Shown here one piece after another: positions 13,241-24,999 of a stretch of 64,000 bases of DNA (position 1 is its first letter; each line of letters opens with the position of its first letter). The notes under the pieces were generated by a model, which had not been told where the DNA came from, made no database searches, and worked only from the letters and a program-made list of their open reading frames with translations. The position numbers and the translations under genes were made by a program. This DNA is from Imbricaverruca yamaguchii (lineage: Eukaryota > Arthropoda > Thecostraca > Neoverrucidae), in the NCBI GenBank assembly GCA_034440575.1, contig JAOTOL010001644.1, positions 1,113,001-1,177,000 of the forward strand. Direction: 5' to 3'.

Positions 13241-13563
13241 GCTGTCCTCTGGCCGTACCCACTCCCTGGTGACTGGGCAGTCGTCCCACAGGGAAGCGTT
13301 CTCCCGGCTGCCATCGTCGCTGTGCTGAGGTGGTTCCAGGGCTGGAGTGAAGAATGGAACACATTTTCTTCGCACGAAAAAACGTTGTTAAACTAGGCGT
13401 TCGTGCAACAACGCTTGTAAGGAGTTTAAAAAGCCTGTTGTCTGCTCTGCAAAACACTGGATAGGAAATGGAAAATAATGCGGCCACTTAATGCAAGATG
13501 GTCCGACCGCTTGTCCCCATGACGATACAAACCTGTTTTGTTTATAATTATGTAGCTCGTAAA

Positions 13564-13637
13564 AGAGAGAGAGAGAGGGAGAAAGAAAGAGAGAGAAAGA
13601 GAGAGAGATAGAGAGTGAGAGAGAAAGAGAGAGAGAG

Positions 13638-13668
<31 letters not shown>

Positions 13669-13830
13669 GAGACGAAGACGAAGACGAAGACGAAGACGAA
13701 GACGAAGACGAAGACGAAGACGAAGACGAAGACGAAGACGAAGACGAAGACGAAGACGAAGACGAAGACGAAGACGAAGACGAAGACGAAGACGAAGACG
13801 AAGACGAAGACGGAGACGGAGACGGAGATG
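13564..13830 (+). repeat. Purine tract: (GA)n then (GACGAA)n
   Basis: GA-rich DNA from 13564 runs into about 23 perfect GACGAA/GAAGAC hexamers (13671-13810) and a few GGAGAC variants. The + strand is almost all purine with regular C. The apparent Lys-Thr, Arg-Leu, Ser-Ser and Phe-Val proteins are translation artefacts. Confidence 0.95.
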
Positions 13831-14070
13831 GATGTGAAGTTGGATGTGAAGATGGATGTGGAAATGGATGTAGAGATGGATATAGTGATACACGGAGAAG
13901 AAAAAGAAGAAGAAGAAAAAAAGAGAAGAGGATTTGTGGTGATGAATGCGTCATACGTTGGAATATTCGATACTGGCACCATCAGACTTCTTCTTTCCGT
14001 GTTATTTTGTGATCTCTCAGTACATTATCTCGTGTCAATTTCACTGATGCTATTGTGCTCACACAGTTTC

Positions 14071-14909
14071 TTAACCCGTCACGTCTCGGGGGGGGTTCTT
14101 CAACCGCCCGCCTCAAGTTTTTCGCAGATAGCGGACGAACGGCACGCGGGAGCGCGTCCAAATTTGGCATACCCTTTTCCACATCAATTTGGCATGCTGT
14201 TTGAAAATTTTGAAGTCAGATCATCTAGGGTCAACGAGTTAGTCAAGGTCAAATGAGGTCACCTCCGAAAAAGTTCAATCAGTCGTCACGCTTTAACGAA
14301 AACAGATATTTTAATGAAACTTTCAGCGTTTACTTATCTTTAGGGATGCAACAAAACATACGAATGGAATTTTTCTCTTTTTCTTTTTTGACTGCATAAA
14401 AATTTTGCGTATTTGCCAAATTGCAGTTCAAATAGTATTTTTGGCTAAAGTAGGCATTTTTGGTTGGGGCAAGTTGACTTCCATCAACGTTTCTCGATCT
14501 GCTCTACCCATTGAAAAGGGAAAATTAAAGAAAACTTGAAAAGGCAAAATTTTGACATTCAAAAAAATATAATTTTACTTTTGGGAGGCCAAAAAATTAC
14601 AGCCCTGGTCTATTTCTCTGTCCTTTTCTCATTCCAAATATTTATAAAAAAAATATCCCAAAATGAACTCCCCAGAGCCAAAAACATAATGTAAGTCGTG
14701 AAAAGTCGTGAAAATCTAGCCCCTGGTGACGTCACTTTTTGGGGAAATTGTTTTGGGAGTATGGACCCGGACCTTACTCGTCCAGCGCTTTCTGATGACA
14801 CCTCTTTCGTTTTCGTGCGATGCTTATTTTTGATTTTAGAGGGGGTTACTAACCGCTCCCCCCCCGAGACGGGGTGTGAGGATCTGACCGGAAAGACTGC
14901 GGGGTTTAA
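14071..14909 (+). mobile_element. TTAA-bounded element, family A copy 2
   Basis: TTAACCCGTCACGTCTCGGG at 14071 to GCGGGGTTTAA at 14909, similar to copy 1 along its full length and in the same orientation (shared GAACGGCACGCGGGAGCG-like left part, AGTCGTGAAAAGTCGTGAAA middle and TTCGTTTTCGTGCGATGCTT right part). One extra T sits next to the right TTAA. No coding capacity. Confidence 0.78.
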
Positions 14910-15989
14910 CAAACAGTGTGGTATAAATCACAAACTGTGCTATATCACGTTTCACAAATATCTTGGTTTGTATCCACAACTGATCCAATTTTTTGATTAT
15001 TCTGGTAACGATGTTGCTTTACGACCCCCTTTAATGATAAAGCGACATGCATATTCCAGAATAATATGAGGCATTCCCAAGCATGATTAAATGGTAATGT
15101 TCTGATAAATTAACAACATCACACAAATATTAATGCATGAGACCAAGCGATGTGAAATATGATATTTCATTCGAATGAATGTGTGATTCAATTCCATAAA
15201 ACTTTGATCAGAAAATCAGCTGAGCTCGGAATGCGAACAAACAAACTCGCATTCCAATACAGCCGCCACGCATTTGAAATGTTGACATTGACATTGACTG
15301 TGAAGGCGATGGAGGTGAACGTCGAGAACCGGTTTCAACTGCTGAAATCCAGAACAAATGACAAGCATGTAAGTACCCCTTACCGGAGTTCGTTGGCGCA
15401 TAAAGACAGTAAAAGCATACATCAAGATATGCTTAGAATTACACGGGATAAATATTGAGAGGGCCAACACCAGACTATGGGTAGATAATCCGACGGGGTT
15501 GGTGTCGGGGACGGGAACCTCTCACACCAGCATACTAACCGTACCCTCCCCAATCAAGTTGCATTCCCCATTGCTCGAGTATTATTGGGTTAGGTTGAGG
15601 GGACTCAGAAGGTTGAATCTGGCACCCATTTACATCAATGATGGTTGCTGCGGTATAGGATCCAGGCGAAAGGAAAGTTTCTGGAATTAGCGGGGAAGGG
15701 GTGATGCCCCGCCTCCATCCCCTCACCTCAACTGTTCCGCTGTCTGTGGCGGATAAACATGGCGTTCGCCAGCTTCCTTGGGAGACCCGAAACCAGCTAA
15801 ATCCTCATCTGCTGGCTGCAGCTGAACTTCGTGAAAAAAAAACAAATCAGACTCATCCATCTTGTTGTTTACTGGCCCCGCTCTCCATCAAATTTCACAC
15901 AATCTAGAACATGTGTTATTATCTATCGACACATATGCACTATCGACAGACAATATCGATATTAAAAAATATATTTGTTATCATCATAT
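14910..15989. other. No supported feature
   Basis: Mostly AT-rich. One 99-codon open frame (15159-15458) of no recognisable family. Left out as a gene. Confidence 0.45.
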
Positions 15990-16790
15990 TTAATCTAGCA
16001 CACGCCCTGGAGGAGGGTGGGGGGGGCGAAATCCGTCCACCCCTCCGATTTTTCGCACATAACTTCAGATTTTAACGGCCGATATTCGCTATTTTTGGCA
16101 TACTTGCTTATAAATGTTCGGCGCGTCGCTTAAAGTAAGAAAAGCGTAAATCGTCCCGGATTTCTGTTCCGAGTTAGGGGCAGTTAAAGTCAAAACATTT
16201 CGAAGCGCTAGACCACAAAAATCGGCGCTGATGCGCTTCTCGTATATTGGCAAAAGGGAAGTGTTCTTGGCAACATTAGCGACTTGTTGGGTGTATATTG
16301 TTATGATACGTAGTTTCAAGCTCGTGTTAGGTCACCGGGATCAAGTCATGTCAAGTTCATGACAGGTTAATGGAACAAAACTTAGTCAACTAGAATGTTG
16401 TCATAAATACAAGTAACTGTCATGCGATTGATGGCACTGTGCATGTTACACCCTACACATCCTGAAACCACTATTTGTCATTGTGTGCCTAAGCGTTTCC
16501 ATACTTTATTCATGTACTTCACTCCGTTTTTCGCGAATGCGATTGCGCCGAGCCGCCCGACGGAGCAGTCGGGCGGGCGACTCGGTTTCGGTAACTGGAA
16601 CAGGTAACTGACCTGATAAAGTGCTGCCATATAGGTGACCGGAGGTCAAATCCCGGTCATAGCATCTGTATTGCATCATGAGTAATGTCAAAAATATCAT
16701 TGACCCCTATTTTGGAGCATTTAAACACAATCAGAACGATCAATAACAATGTTAAGCCAAGCCACGTAAAACAAGAAAATGTTGGCATAT
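15990..16790 (-). mobile_element. TTAA-bounded element, family B copy 2 (inverted, single unit)
   Basis: It starts at TTAA (15990-15993) followed by a slightly damaged end, CACACGCCCTGGAGG, and is similar on the opposite strand to 6667-8002. It carries the duplicated segment of copy 1 only once, then the AAGCGTTTCCATACTTTATT and GGTGACCGGAGG parts. Similarity fades near 16790, so the far end is missing. Confidence 0.75.
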
Positions 16791-18039
16791 GTTACACAGA
16801 GTTTGCTACACAGAGTTTGCGATTCATGTTGTGAATGTTAATAACAAGCACGTGATCCCTCAGGTGATCGTTATTGGGCGGTTTGTATTAAGTGAACCTA
16901 GGTAATGGATCTAAGGTTGACATTTCGCATTTACTACAAGATAGGAAGTCTCAGTGCTGCGTTCGTATTCCGCAACTTTCGAGCACTCATTTTTGTGCTT
17001 CTCCGTATTGTAACTACTGGATGTAATGGCATTGAATTCACCAGAAGGTCTTGCTGCACAGGTAATTAAGCAGCGTGTGCGCCGTTGTCAATTGACATGA
17101 ATATATTCTATTCCATAATTTATTGGTTATTTTTGTCCACGGACACATGGAATGTATTGCTATTTCGTGACCGTATTGCTATGCTAAGAGCCCTATTTGT
17201 CAACCAATATTTGTATCGTGGTGTCTGATAAAAAGTTGAGGTTTTTGTGCGGTGTGAAAACTTAAAACTCACCATTTGCAGATTTGTCACTGGTCTGACT
17301 GCAAAACCTGAGAGGTCACCTGCCGTCTAATTGTAGATAAATTGATCGCATAAAAACTTACGGGAAAAACGTCCGAGGTTCATCAATTCTCACTTCACTT
17401 GCGATGCATCCAACCGTGTAGGGAAGGCTGAACCTCAGTCACCTTCGTGCTCTATCTCGCTCTCTCCAGAATCTCCAGTCATCGTTGAAATGCTCTGCAG
17501 CCTTCACGCATCATTGGGTATCGGCCACAAGATACTGCTGCTGAGATAACCCGCTATTTGGCCTCCGGCCCAGACGCCTTGCGGGAAAAACGCCTTAATG
17601 CGACTAAAACCGACATCATCAAAACAATGGCATTATCGTCTTCGAATGCATAACAGAAAACAAAACACAGGAAACTAACACGTGTGTTTTCCCAATGCCG
17701 ATATGTTTGCAGACGTCCAACGGATGTCGCACTGCTTTACAGGCACTGGAGCATTGCACGCACGCTTTACGGACAGCTGATCTAATCTGGAGAAGATTCC
17801 CGGGCTGGTGGAACAACAAACGCAGTAGCGCGAGCGCTGCTCGGGTGACGCCGGCTCCACATGGGCCAGACCTGTGCCGACGCTCCGGCCGATGCAGTGA
17901 TGACCGTTGACCGCGCAGTGGTGACCCGCGCCGTTCCCACGACATCCGCCGTGCAACGGCTGCAGCCTGCAAGCTGCCGCCGGCGGCGGCCGGCCTCAGG
18001 GCGCCGGGAGCCGGTGTTGCGCCCACGCTAATCGCCGGC
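16791..18039. other. No supported feature
   Basis: AT-rich to about 17650, then increasingly CpG-rich. No exon recognised. Confidence 0.45.
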
Positions 18040-18255
18040 CACTACCCCGGCCATGTTGACCTGCCGCACCCGACTCGGTCCGCCGCAGTCGCCGTGCAAC
18101 CGGGCGGGCACGTGATGCCTCGGTGCAGCACGTGACCGTCGGAACCATGTCCACCGGCCGTGTAGACCTGTCGTCCCCGACTCGGTCCGCCGCAGTCGCC
18201 GTGCAACCGGGCGAGACATGTGATGCCTCGGCGCAACACGTGACCGTCACGTGAC
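18040..18255. repeat. Two copies of a 107 bp GC-rich unit
   Basis: CGACTCGGTCCGCCGCAGTC and CACGTGATGCCTCGGTGCA-type blocks occur twice 107 bp apart. Confidence 0.85.
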
Positions 18256-18309
18256 GGGATGACCATCGGAACCATGTCCAAGTGCTCGGGCGGACGACCC
18301 GAGCCGCGC

Positions 18310-18372
18310 CTGGCGGCGGTGGGCGGTGGGCGGTGGGCGGTGTTCGGTGGGCGGTGGGCGGTGGGCGGCGTC
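18310..18372 (+). repeat. (GGTGGGC)n heptamer run
   Basis: Seven-base GGTGGGC units, eight or so with one interruption. The G-run spacing could allow G-quadruplex formation. This is not a telomere repeat of any arthropod I know. Confidence 0.85.
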
Positions 18373-18618
18373 GGCAGGCTCGGGCCGGTTGGCACCGGGC
18401 CGGACGTCGGACGCCGAAGTTTTATTGACTCGGGCGGCGGGCCGACCCCGCGGCACACGCGCGGCACGGGCGGCCGGCGCCACCCGGCAGGTCACGCCGG
18501 CCATGAGGAAGTCGTGGTGCGGATAGTTGAGTGACCCGCTGACGTGCCGCGTGCTCGCACGCGCTCTCACGCGGTCGAGTGTGAGCCACACCTGGCGGCA
18601 GGTGCATCGTGCGAACTG

Positions 18619-18870
18619 GGCGGCCGCTCATCAGGCTCGGCGCCGGCCTGGTCTGTGTGACGGACGGCACAGGGACGCACCGGTCTGACGGCTGCGTGTT
18701 AAGGCGGCCGCTCGTCAGACTCGGCGCCGGTCCGGTCTGTGTGACGGACGGCACAGGGACGCACCGGTCTGACGGCTGCGTGTTAAGGCGGCCGCTCGTC
18801 AGATTCGACCGCCGGCCCGGGCTGTGTGACGGACGGCACAGGGACGCACCGGTCTGACGGCTGCGTGTTA
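18619..18870. repeat. Three tandem copies of an 84 bp unit
   Basis: GGCGGCCGCTCGTCAGACTC recurs at 18619, 18703 and 18787. Each copy contains GTGTGACGGACGGCACAGGG and ends GGCTGCGTGTTAAG. Near-identical. Confidence 0.95.
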
Positions 18871-19009
18871 AGGGCACCGGTGCAGAGAGTGTGAAGATGA
18901 AATTCAGAGATCGTGTTCGTGCTCACGCTCAGTTGAACAATAAGTCATCGGTAGTGTGAGCGGTCTTCCATGTTTTGAGGGATACGGCGTGATCGGCAAG
19001 TTTCTTTCA

Positions 19010-19170
19010 ACACACGTCAATAAACGGCAGTAAACGTCAACAAACGTCAAGAAATGTCAATAAACGTCAGAAAACGTCAAGAACGACAATGAACGTCAAT
19101 AAATGTCCACAAACGACAACAAACGTCAACAAACGTCAAGAAACGTCAGCAAACGTGAACAAACGTAAAT
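19010..19170. repeat. 10-11 bp tandem repeat (AAACGTCAAC)
   Basis: About fifteen variants of AAACGTCAAC/AATAAACGTC in tandem, close to one helical turn each. Confidence 0.9.
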
Positions 19171-19229
19171 ACATCATGATGTGCTATAATATACAAAGCT
19201 TGTTCTGGACATAACTTTCTAAAGATTAC

Positions 19230-20070
19230 TTAACCAGCGGCGTCTTTTCGGTCAAATCCTCACACCCCACCCCGTCTCGGGGATGGGGGGGAGGGGCCGT
19301 TAGTAACCCCCGTCTAAAATCCAAACTAAGCGTTGCACGAAAACGAAAGTGGTGTCATCAGAAAGCGTTCGACGAGTAGGGTCCGGGTCCACCCCCAAAA
19401 ACAACTTCCCCCAAAGGTGACGTCACCAGAGGGCTAGAATTTCACGAGTTTTCACGACTTACATTGTTGTACATGTTAAATGTTTTTGGCTCTGGGAAGT
19501 TCATTTTGGGGATATATGAAAAACAAAATTTATTTGGAATGAGAAAAGGACAGTGAAATCATCGACCAGAGATATAACTTTGTTTGCCCCCCCCCCACAA
19601 AAGAAAAGAAAACATTTTGAGTTTTCAAGTTGTCTTTAATTTTCCTTTTCCAATGAGTAGAGAAGACCGAGAAACGTTGTTGGAAGTGAACTTGCCCTAA
19701 TAAAAATGCTTACTTTAGCCAGAATCCTCTATTTGATCTGCAATTTGGCAAATACGCAAAATTTACATGCAGCAAAAACGGAAAAAAAATCCACTCGTAC
19801 GCTTTGTTGCATCCCTAAAGATTAGCAAACGCTGAAAGTTTCATTAAAATGTCTGTATCCGTTAAAATGTGACGACTCGTTGATATTTTTGGAGGTGACC
19901 TCACTTGACCTTGACTAACCCGTTGACCCTAGATGACCTGACTTCAAAATTTTGAATCAACATGTCAAATTGATGTAGGAAAAGTTATGCCAAGTTTGGG
20001 CCCGCTGCCGCGCGCTGTTCGTCCACTATCCGCGAAAAACCTGAGGGGGGCGGTTGAAGACCCCGAGACT
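19230..20070 (-). mobile_element. TTAA-bounded element, family A copy 3 (inverted, one end damaged)
   Basis: TTAACCAGCGGCGTCTTTTC at 19230 is the right end of family A read on the other strand. The element continues through AAAACGAAAG, GTGACGTCACCAGAGGG and CATCCCTAAAGATTAG to CCTGAGGGGGGCGGTTGAAG at about 20060. The expected terminal CGGGTTAA is replaced by unrelated DNA, so this copy lacks its left end. Confidence 0.75.
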
Positions 20071-21570
20071 GATATGAAAACTCAATGAGCCACAATAGCT
20101 TGGACCTGCTGACCACGCGGTGTATCAGTTTCTTATTCCACCAATTAAGGTGACTAACTCTACATCTTCTTCGTTTGATATTCTCTATTTCTATGAACTA
20201 CGAAGCCTTCTCATGCCTGCCTGCTTGTAACTGCATCTGAACCTAGGCAAGCAAACACACGCAACACCACAGGTTCCGTCTGTATCGCGGACGGTGCGGA
20301 TGCGTCTCTACCCAGTGAAATTGCCCAGTAGCAACTCAGTGGACAGCCAGGCTCAAAATAGTTCGAACACGTCCCAAAGGCGGAGTCGCGATGGTCACTG
20401 CGAATTGACTCAGACATGCGCAATTTAATCAGTCTCAGAGACAAAACTCCTGCTATTGGATTTGGACCTAGCAATGTTGCGCATTAACTCGATCACAGTG
20501 AATAAGTTCTCGCCAATGGCTATAGCCACAGCGCACCAGAGAAGGAAAGTCTTCTGAGAAGGCCAAAACGGCAAATTGATTTCATACACAGTTTGATTAA
20601 AGCTGCCGCGCATCTTGGCACATGTCTGATTAGAACTCCATTGAGGTTATTTTAGGTGAGTTTGAGCTGAATGTATCCGAGGCTGAGTCTGATTCAAGGC
20701 GCTTAATTTGGTGGCGATTATGAGCGTGCGAGACGCGTACTAAAATATACATAAATTAATGTCCCCTAAGTGAACGTACGGAATCGTTTGAATAATCAGT
20801 TAGATTATAGTCATGCCTCTGAACTATGGCAACCCTTTAGTTTCACTTATTTCACAAAGGTCACGAATGCTATTTGATGGGGAGGAACCCCGCTTACCGG
20901 GCACATGTAGTGAATCTTGTGATTCAACAGTGTGGTAACCACCACGTGATATATTTCATTATAATTCGAATGGATCCACGAGGAAAAAAAACGTCCATGA
21001 CGTGTCGCAGACAGCATATCCAGGTTTGGATCAACTAGTGATCCGCGAGTCGGAATCTGACAAAACGTCGGGTTTGAATTATTTTAGCCGTAACGGCACC
21101 GAAGAATTTTAGATGTCGCCACTAAATAAGCACCACAATACAGGGCAGGCTCATGCTATTCTATGGCATCTTGTTTGACCTTTAGTGTACACTAGATAGG
21201 GGACTGGGTCAAGCGAAGCCGTAATATGTTACCTTTTCGAAAAGTTTTTATACGGGTTAATTCGCGATGTCGCGGTAAATTAAGTTATAGCGACATGCCC
21301 CGATGCCGCTATAAGTTTACCTACCGCCCTTGTTTGACCTTACTGGTACGATTTAACTTATAACAACATTTTGTGTCGAGATAAATACAAAAAAAACCGC
21401 AATGTCAACTTATCGCGACAAAATGTCGCGGTAGACGAGAAAATGGAACGCTTTATTGTTCACATTGAATGTGATTTACCATGCCTTTAAAAGCCTGAGA
21501 ATTACTATTTTGGAGTGTTCAAGAGCACAAATAGTTACCAAATTCGAGTTGAAGCCGTAAAGAAATCATG
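20071..21570. other. No supported gene; small diverged inverted words near 21260-21440
   Basis: TCGCGGTAAATTAAGTTATA, AACTTATAACAACATTTTGT and AACTTATCGCGACAAAATGT are related direct and inverted words, probably a decayed repeat. The rest is unique-looking. Confidence 0.4.
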
Positions 21571-22167
21571 GCGCTCAATTGTTGTTGAAGAAGCAATTTG
21601 AGGTCCCCGGGGTCAATGACGTCATTTGCTTTTAAGAATGTTACCAGTGAGACATGTGTATATGGCATGGCAATCGCCTGTGCACCTGGACTGCAATAGC
21701 GGAGGCAAAAAACAAGATTTCTGCCCAAAAGTACCAAGCTTACGCCCCAAGCTGAGGCACTGTTTGGTTGACCTTAAGTGACCTAACTACTATTTAGATT
21801 ATAGTTCTTTAGAAATGTCTCACCTGTCATGTGTCACCTGTCATGTCTCACCTGTCATGTCTCACCTGCCATGTGTCACCTGCCATGTGCTACATGGCAG
21901 GTGACACATGGCAGGTGAGACATTTCTAAAGAACTATAATCTAAATAGTAGTTAGGTCATTTAAGGTCCACCAAACAGTGCCTCAGTTTGGGGCGTAAGG
22001 TTGGTACTTTTAGGCAGAAATCTTGCTTTTTGCCTCCGCTATTGCAGTCCATGTGCACAGGCGATTCCCATGCCATATACACATGTCTCACTGGTAACAT
22101 TCTTAAGATCAAATAACGTCATTGACCCCGGGGACCTCAAATTACTTCTTCAACAACAATTCAGCGC
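21571..22167. repeat. Large fold-back structure 1 (about 600 bp palindrome)
   Basis: The left arm (21571-21889) begins GCGCTCAATTGTTGTTGAAG and the right arm (21890-22167) ends with its mirror CTTCTTCAACAACAATTCAG. Complementarity continues arm to arm (AGGTCCCCGGGGTCAATGAC with GTCATTGACCCCGGGGACCT, AACTATAATCTAAATAGTAG with its mirror) up to the centre near 21889. The left arm has extra TCTCACCTGTCATG repeats. There is almost no spacer, so RNA read through it would form one long hairpin. Confidence 0.92.
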
Positions 22168-22632
22168 TGCGGGCTGTTGTTAATGACTGAGACACAACAG
22201 CTTTGGGAAGACATCTCTTTCTTCCGGGTGGCGAGTGCTAAGATAAGTGTCAGCAGTACAAATTTTTGTTGGTGTAGGCAAACCTAAAACACCCAAGAAT
22301 TTGCATTCGTGTCGGAATTACACTTTCCACCCCCACTTGGGAAAGTGTATTCCCTATTTACCGCACTTGTTCACAAATAATTTCTTCACAAAAAAATTTC
22401 GGGGAGGGGGACTTTCCCTTTCACAAATCATATCGTTTGGATACTCAACGGTGGGTAGAAACCCGTGCCCGCAAATTGCGAACAGTTCTCAGTGACATGT
22501 CACTATGGTAATGACGGTAAGACAAACAGTGACGACTGGTATTCTCTGCGTGGTGAAGCAGAATTGTACGGAGCCTCGAATCCCAGAATCCCAACCTGAA
22601 AAAAAACGTCCGTCATGATTTTGCATCACGGC

Positions 22633-23560
22633 GATGAAGCAAATGTCAGAGCTCAGAAACAGGAATCTGTTTTCCCATGAAATAACACTTAGGGTTTCCG
22701 TTGTGGAGAACAGGTCAGGATGTAGGTATGACTGTAGTTACTATTCACTTGCAGCTTAGCGTATGCTCCTGACGTTCGGTACGAAAGCCCAGCACACGGC
22801 AAACTGATGTGTACTTTGTTGCATAGGACCGTGTGATGTCCGATAAAATCCCATTACACCACGCCTTTGAGGGGAGTATTTTTTTGTACCTCAGAAGAAG
22901 TAAAAATAAATGGGCTTGAGTTGTAGATGTGTAATTATTGGGGAGGTTCCGTGCTCATCTGAATATGCTCCCAAAAATTAGGATGTGCTTTTGGGGCCGT
23001 GAATGTTGACTTGCTGCTTGGGGAGGGGCACTCAAAAGGAAGGAAAACGCTGGTTTATATTCGTGTGCAAATATCAGTATGGAATTTTGTAAATTAAGCA
23101 TTGCACACGGGTATAAACCAACGTTTGTATTCTTTTCGAGTGCCCCGCCTCAAGCAGCAAGTCAATTATTCACGGCCTCAATGGCACATCCTGGCTTTTT
23201 TCGGGAACATATTCCGATGAATACGGAACCTTCCCAATCCTCTTCAATTTAAGTCCTTTTATTTTGACTTATGAGGTACAAAAGTAAGTTATTTCCATAA
23301 AAAACGTGGTGTTATGAAGTATTTTATCGGACATCACATAGTCGCATGAAGCAGAATACACATCAGTTGGCCCTCAGCTGGGTTTCCGTAACGGGCATCC
23401 AGAGCATACGGTAGGCTGCAAGTGTAACAGTGTAACCGCAAGTGTAACTACAGTCATACACATAACGTTGCGTCCTGACTTCCTCTTCACAATGGAAATC
23501 CTAAGTGTTCTTTTAGGAGAGAGAAGATTCCTCTGTCTAAGCTCTGATTTTGCAGCATAC
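22633..23560. repeat. Large fold-back structure 2 (about 930 bp)
   Basis: The left arm runs from about 22633 to 23065 and the right arm from about 23090 to 23560. Matching pairs include ACTTAGG...TATGACTGTAGTTAC with GTAACTACAGTCATA...CCTAAGT, AACTGATGTGTA with TACACATCAGTT, TGATGTCCGATAAAAT with ATTTTATCGGACATCA, and TTGACTTGCTGCTTGGGG with CCTCAAGCAGCAAGTCAA. The arms have drifted more than in structure 1. No coding capacity. Confidence 0.88.
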
Positions 23561-24999
23561 ATATCTGCATGCTTACACACGTGCTAACCTGTGTAAGGTT
23601 CTCCGAATCGGTTCTACGAAAACATCGTAAAACATGGTAGCAGCCGGAAACTGCACTTCAGAACAAGACAGCAACCACAGCGGAGACTGCAAAACTGCAA
23701 AGTAGCGAACCAGTCGTGGGATTTCGCTCACTCTTCCCGCCGTGTTTTCGAACTACCCCACCCCTGCTTGCCACCGCGACCGTTCCAACGACACGTGGCA
23801 ATTACCAGGGCCGATGCACATGAATGAAGCGGCGTCACAATGGTTTCGCCAAACGTCGGTGCACAGCATCATCCAGGGTGGATGAGGGTGCACACTGAGG
23901 TTGCTACCACTGCACATCCTGCCCTCAGGGCATGGCGGTACCAACGAAAGGCAAGACACGTACAGAAACGCACGCGAGTGCATAAATGCATCAACTTTGT
24001 GTTATGATTACTGAGCTCTTGTAGTTTTCAGTGTGGCGCAGGTGCGCATTGAAAGCGTACACCACAGTGATGCCGTCGTCACAATGATACTAACCCGACA
24101 ACCGGAAATGACGAAGTACTGGTATTGGCTTCCACACCAGTGTCTTTACGGACTCATCAACGCTCGTACGGTTCTTGTGAGTCGGTAATCTTCGCATGAT
24201 AATTAGCCAATATCCAGACTAGTGTGGGTCTGGTCTGGGCCGCTGAAACTGCTGAACCACTGCTCCGCGCGCAGCTCTACGACCGGTAACGATTCGGCTG
24301 TCTCTCTGATTGTAGGGCCGCTCCCCGATGACGAGTGATGTACCCTTTGCCAGGACCCACCGTCCCAACACGCCCTCGCGGCCAGCTGTGGGTTTCTTTA
24401 ATTGCCGTCCAGATCGCAGGCGGACGGCGCATAAACAGGGTGATGCCCCCGATTACAGCCGGTGAGTCTGTCTTAACCGATCCCAAACGCTTGACGTTAC
24501 CTGTTCGTCGCGGGGGTAAACGTTGTTATAACCATTCTAACAGCGGCTGCATCACCAATCCGTCTCGGTCTGCTTAGTAACATCACTGAACGGTGCGCTC
24601 CACGTTTGAAGGGCTTTCCCACTAGTCGCTGCTGCCATACGGTCCTTCAACCTCCATTAGGCAAGCATCATCTCTGTGGTCATCTCCGCATCGTCTCTGC
24701 TTGTTCCACCCGACCTTCAGTTGCTCAGCACCAACCTTTGCTTGGTTCGCTCAGCCTGTAATTGATTTGTCTCGCCTTCAGCTGATCCCCTGGTTCGTAA
24801 GCCCCAGACTGGATCGCCCCTTCTCAGATTGTTCCCACATCGTGGCTTGTCCATTCCTCACCGCACCTGATTCACCACACCTCTTGAATCAGCCTCTTGC
24901 CGTACAGCTTCATCGTATAACGTACGAGGAGCGGAACAGGAGAGAGGTTGATGGTCCGGGGCTCACGGCTGCAGACGACCCCGGGGACGGATGATGACC
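23561..24999. other. No supported feature
   Basis: Unique-looking DNA of ordinary composition before the ZP gene's CpG-rich leader. Short open frames only. Confidence 0.45.

Noticed and set aside
13388..14256. Ser-rich, Arg-Leu, Phe-Val and Lys-Thr repeat 'proteins'
   Set aside because: All are readings of the GA and GACGAA simple repeats.
18310..18372. Interstitial telomere repeat
   Set aside because: The heptamer GGTGGGC does not match TTAGG or TTAGGG.
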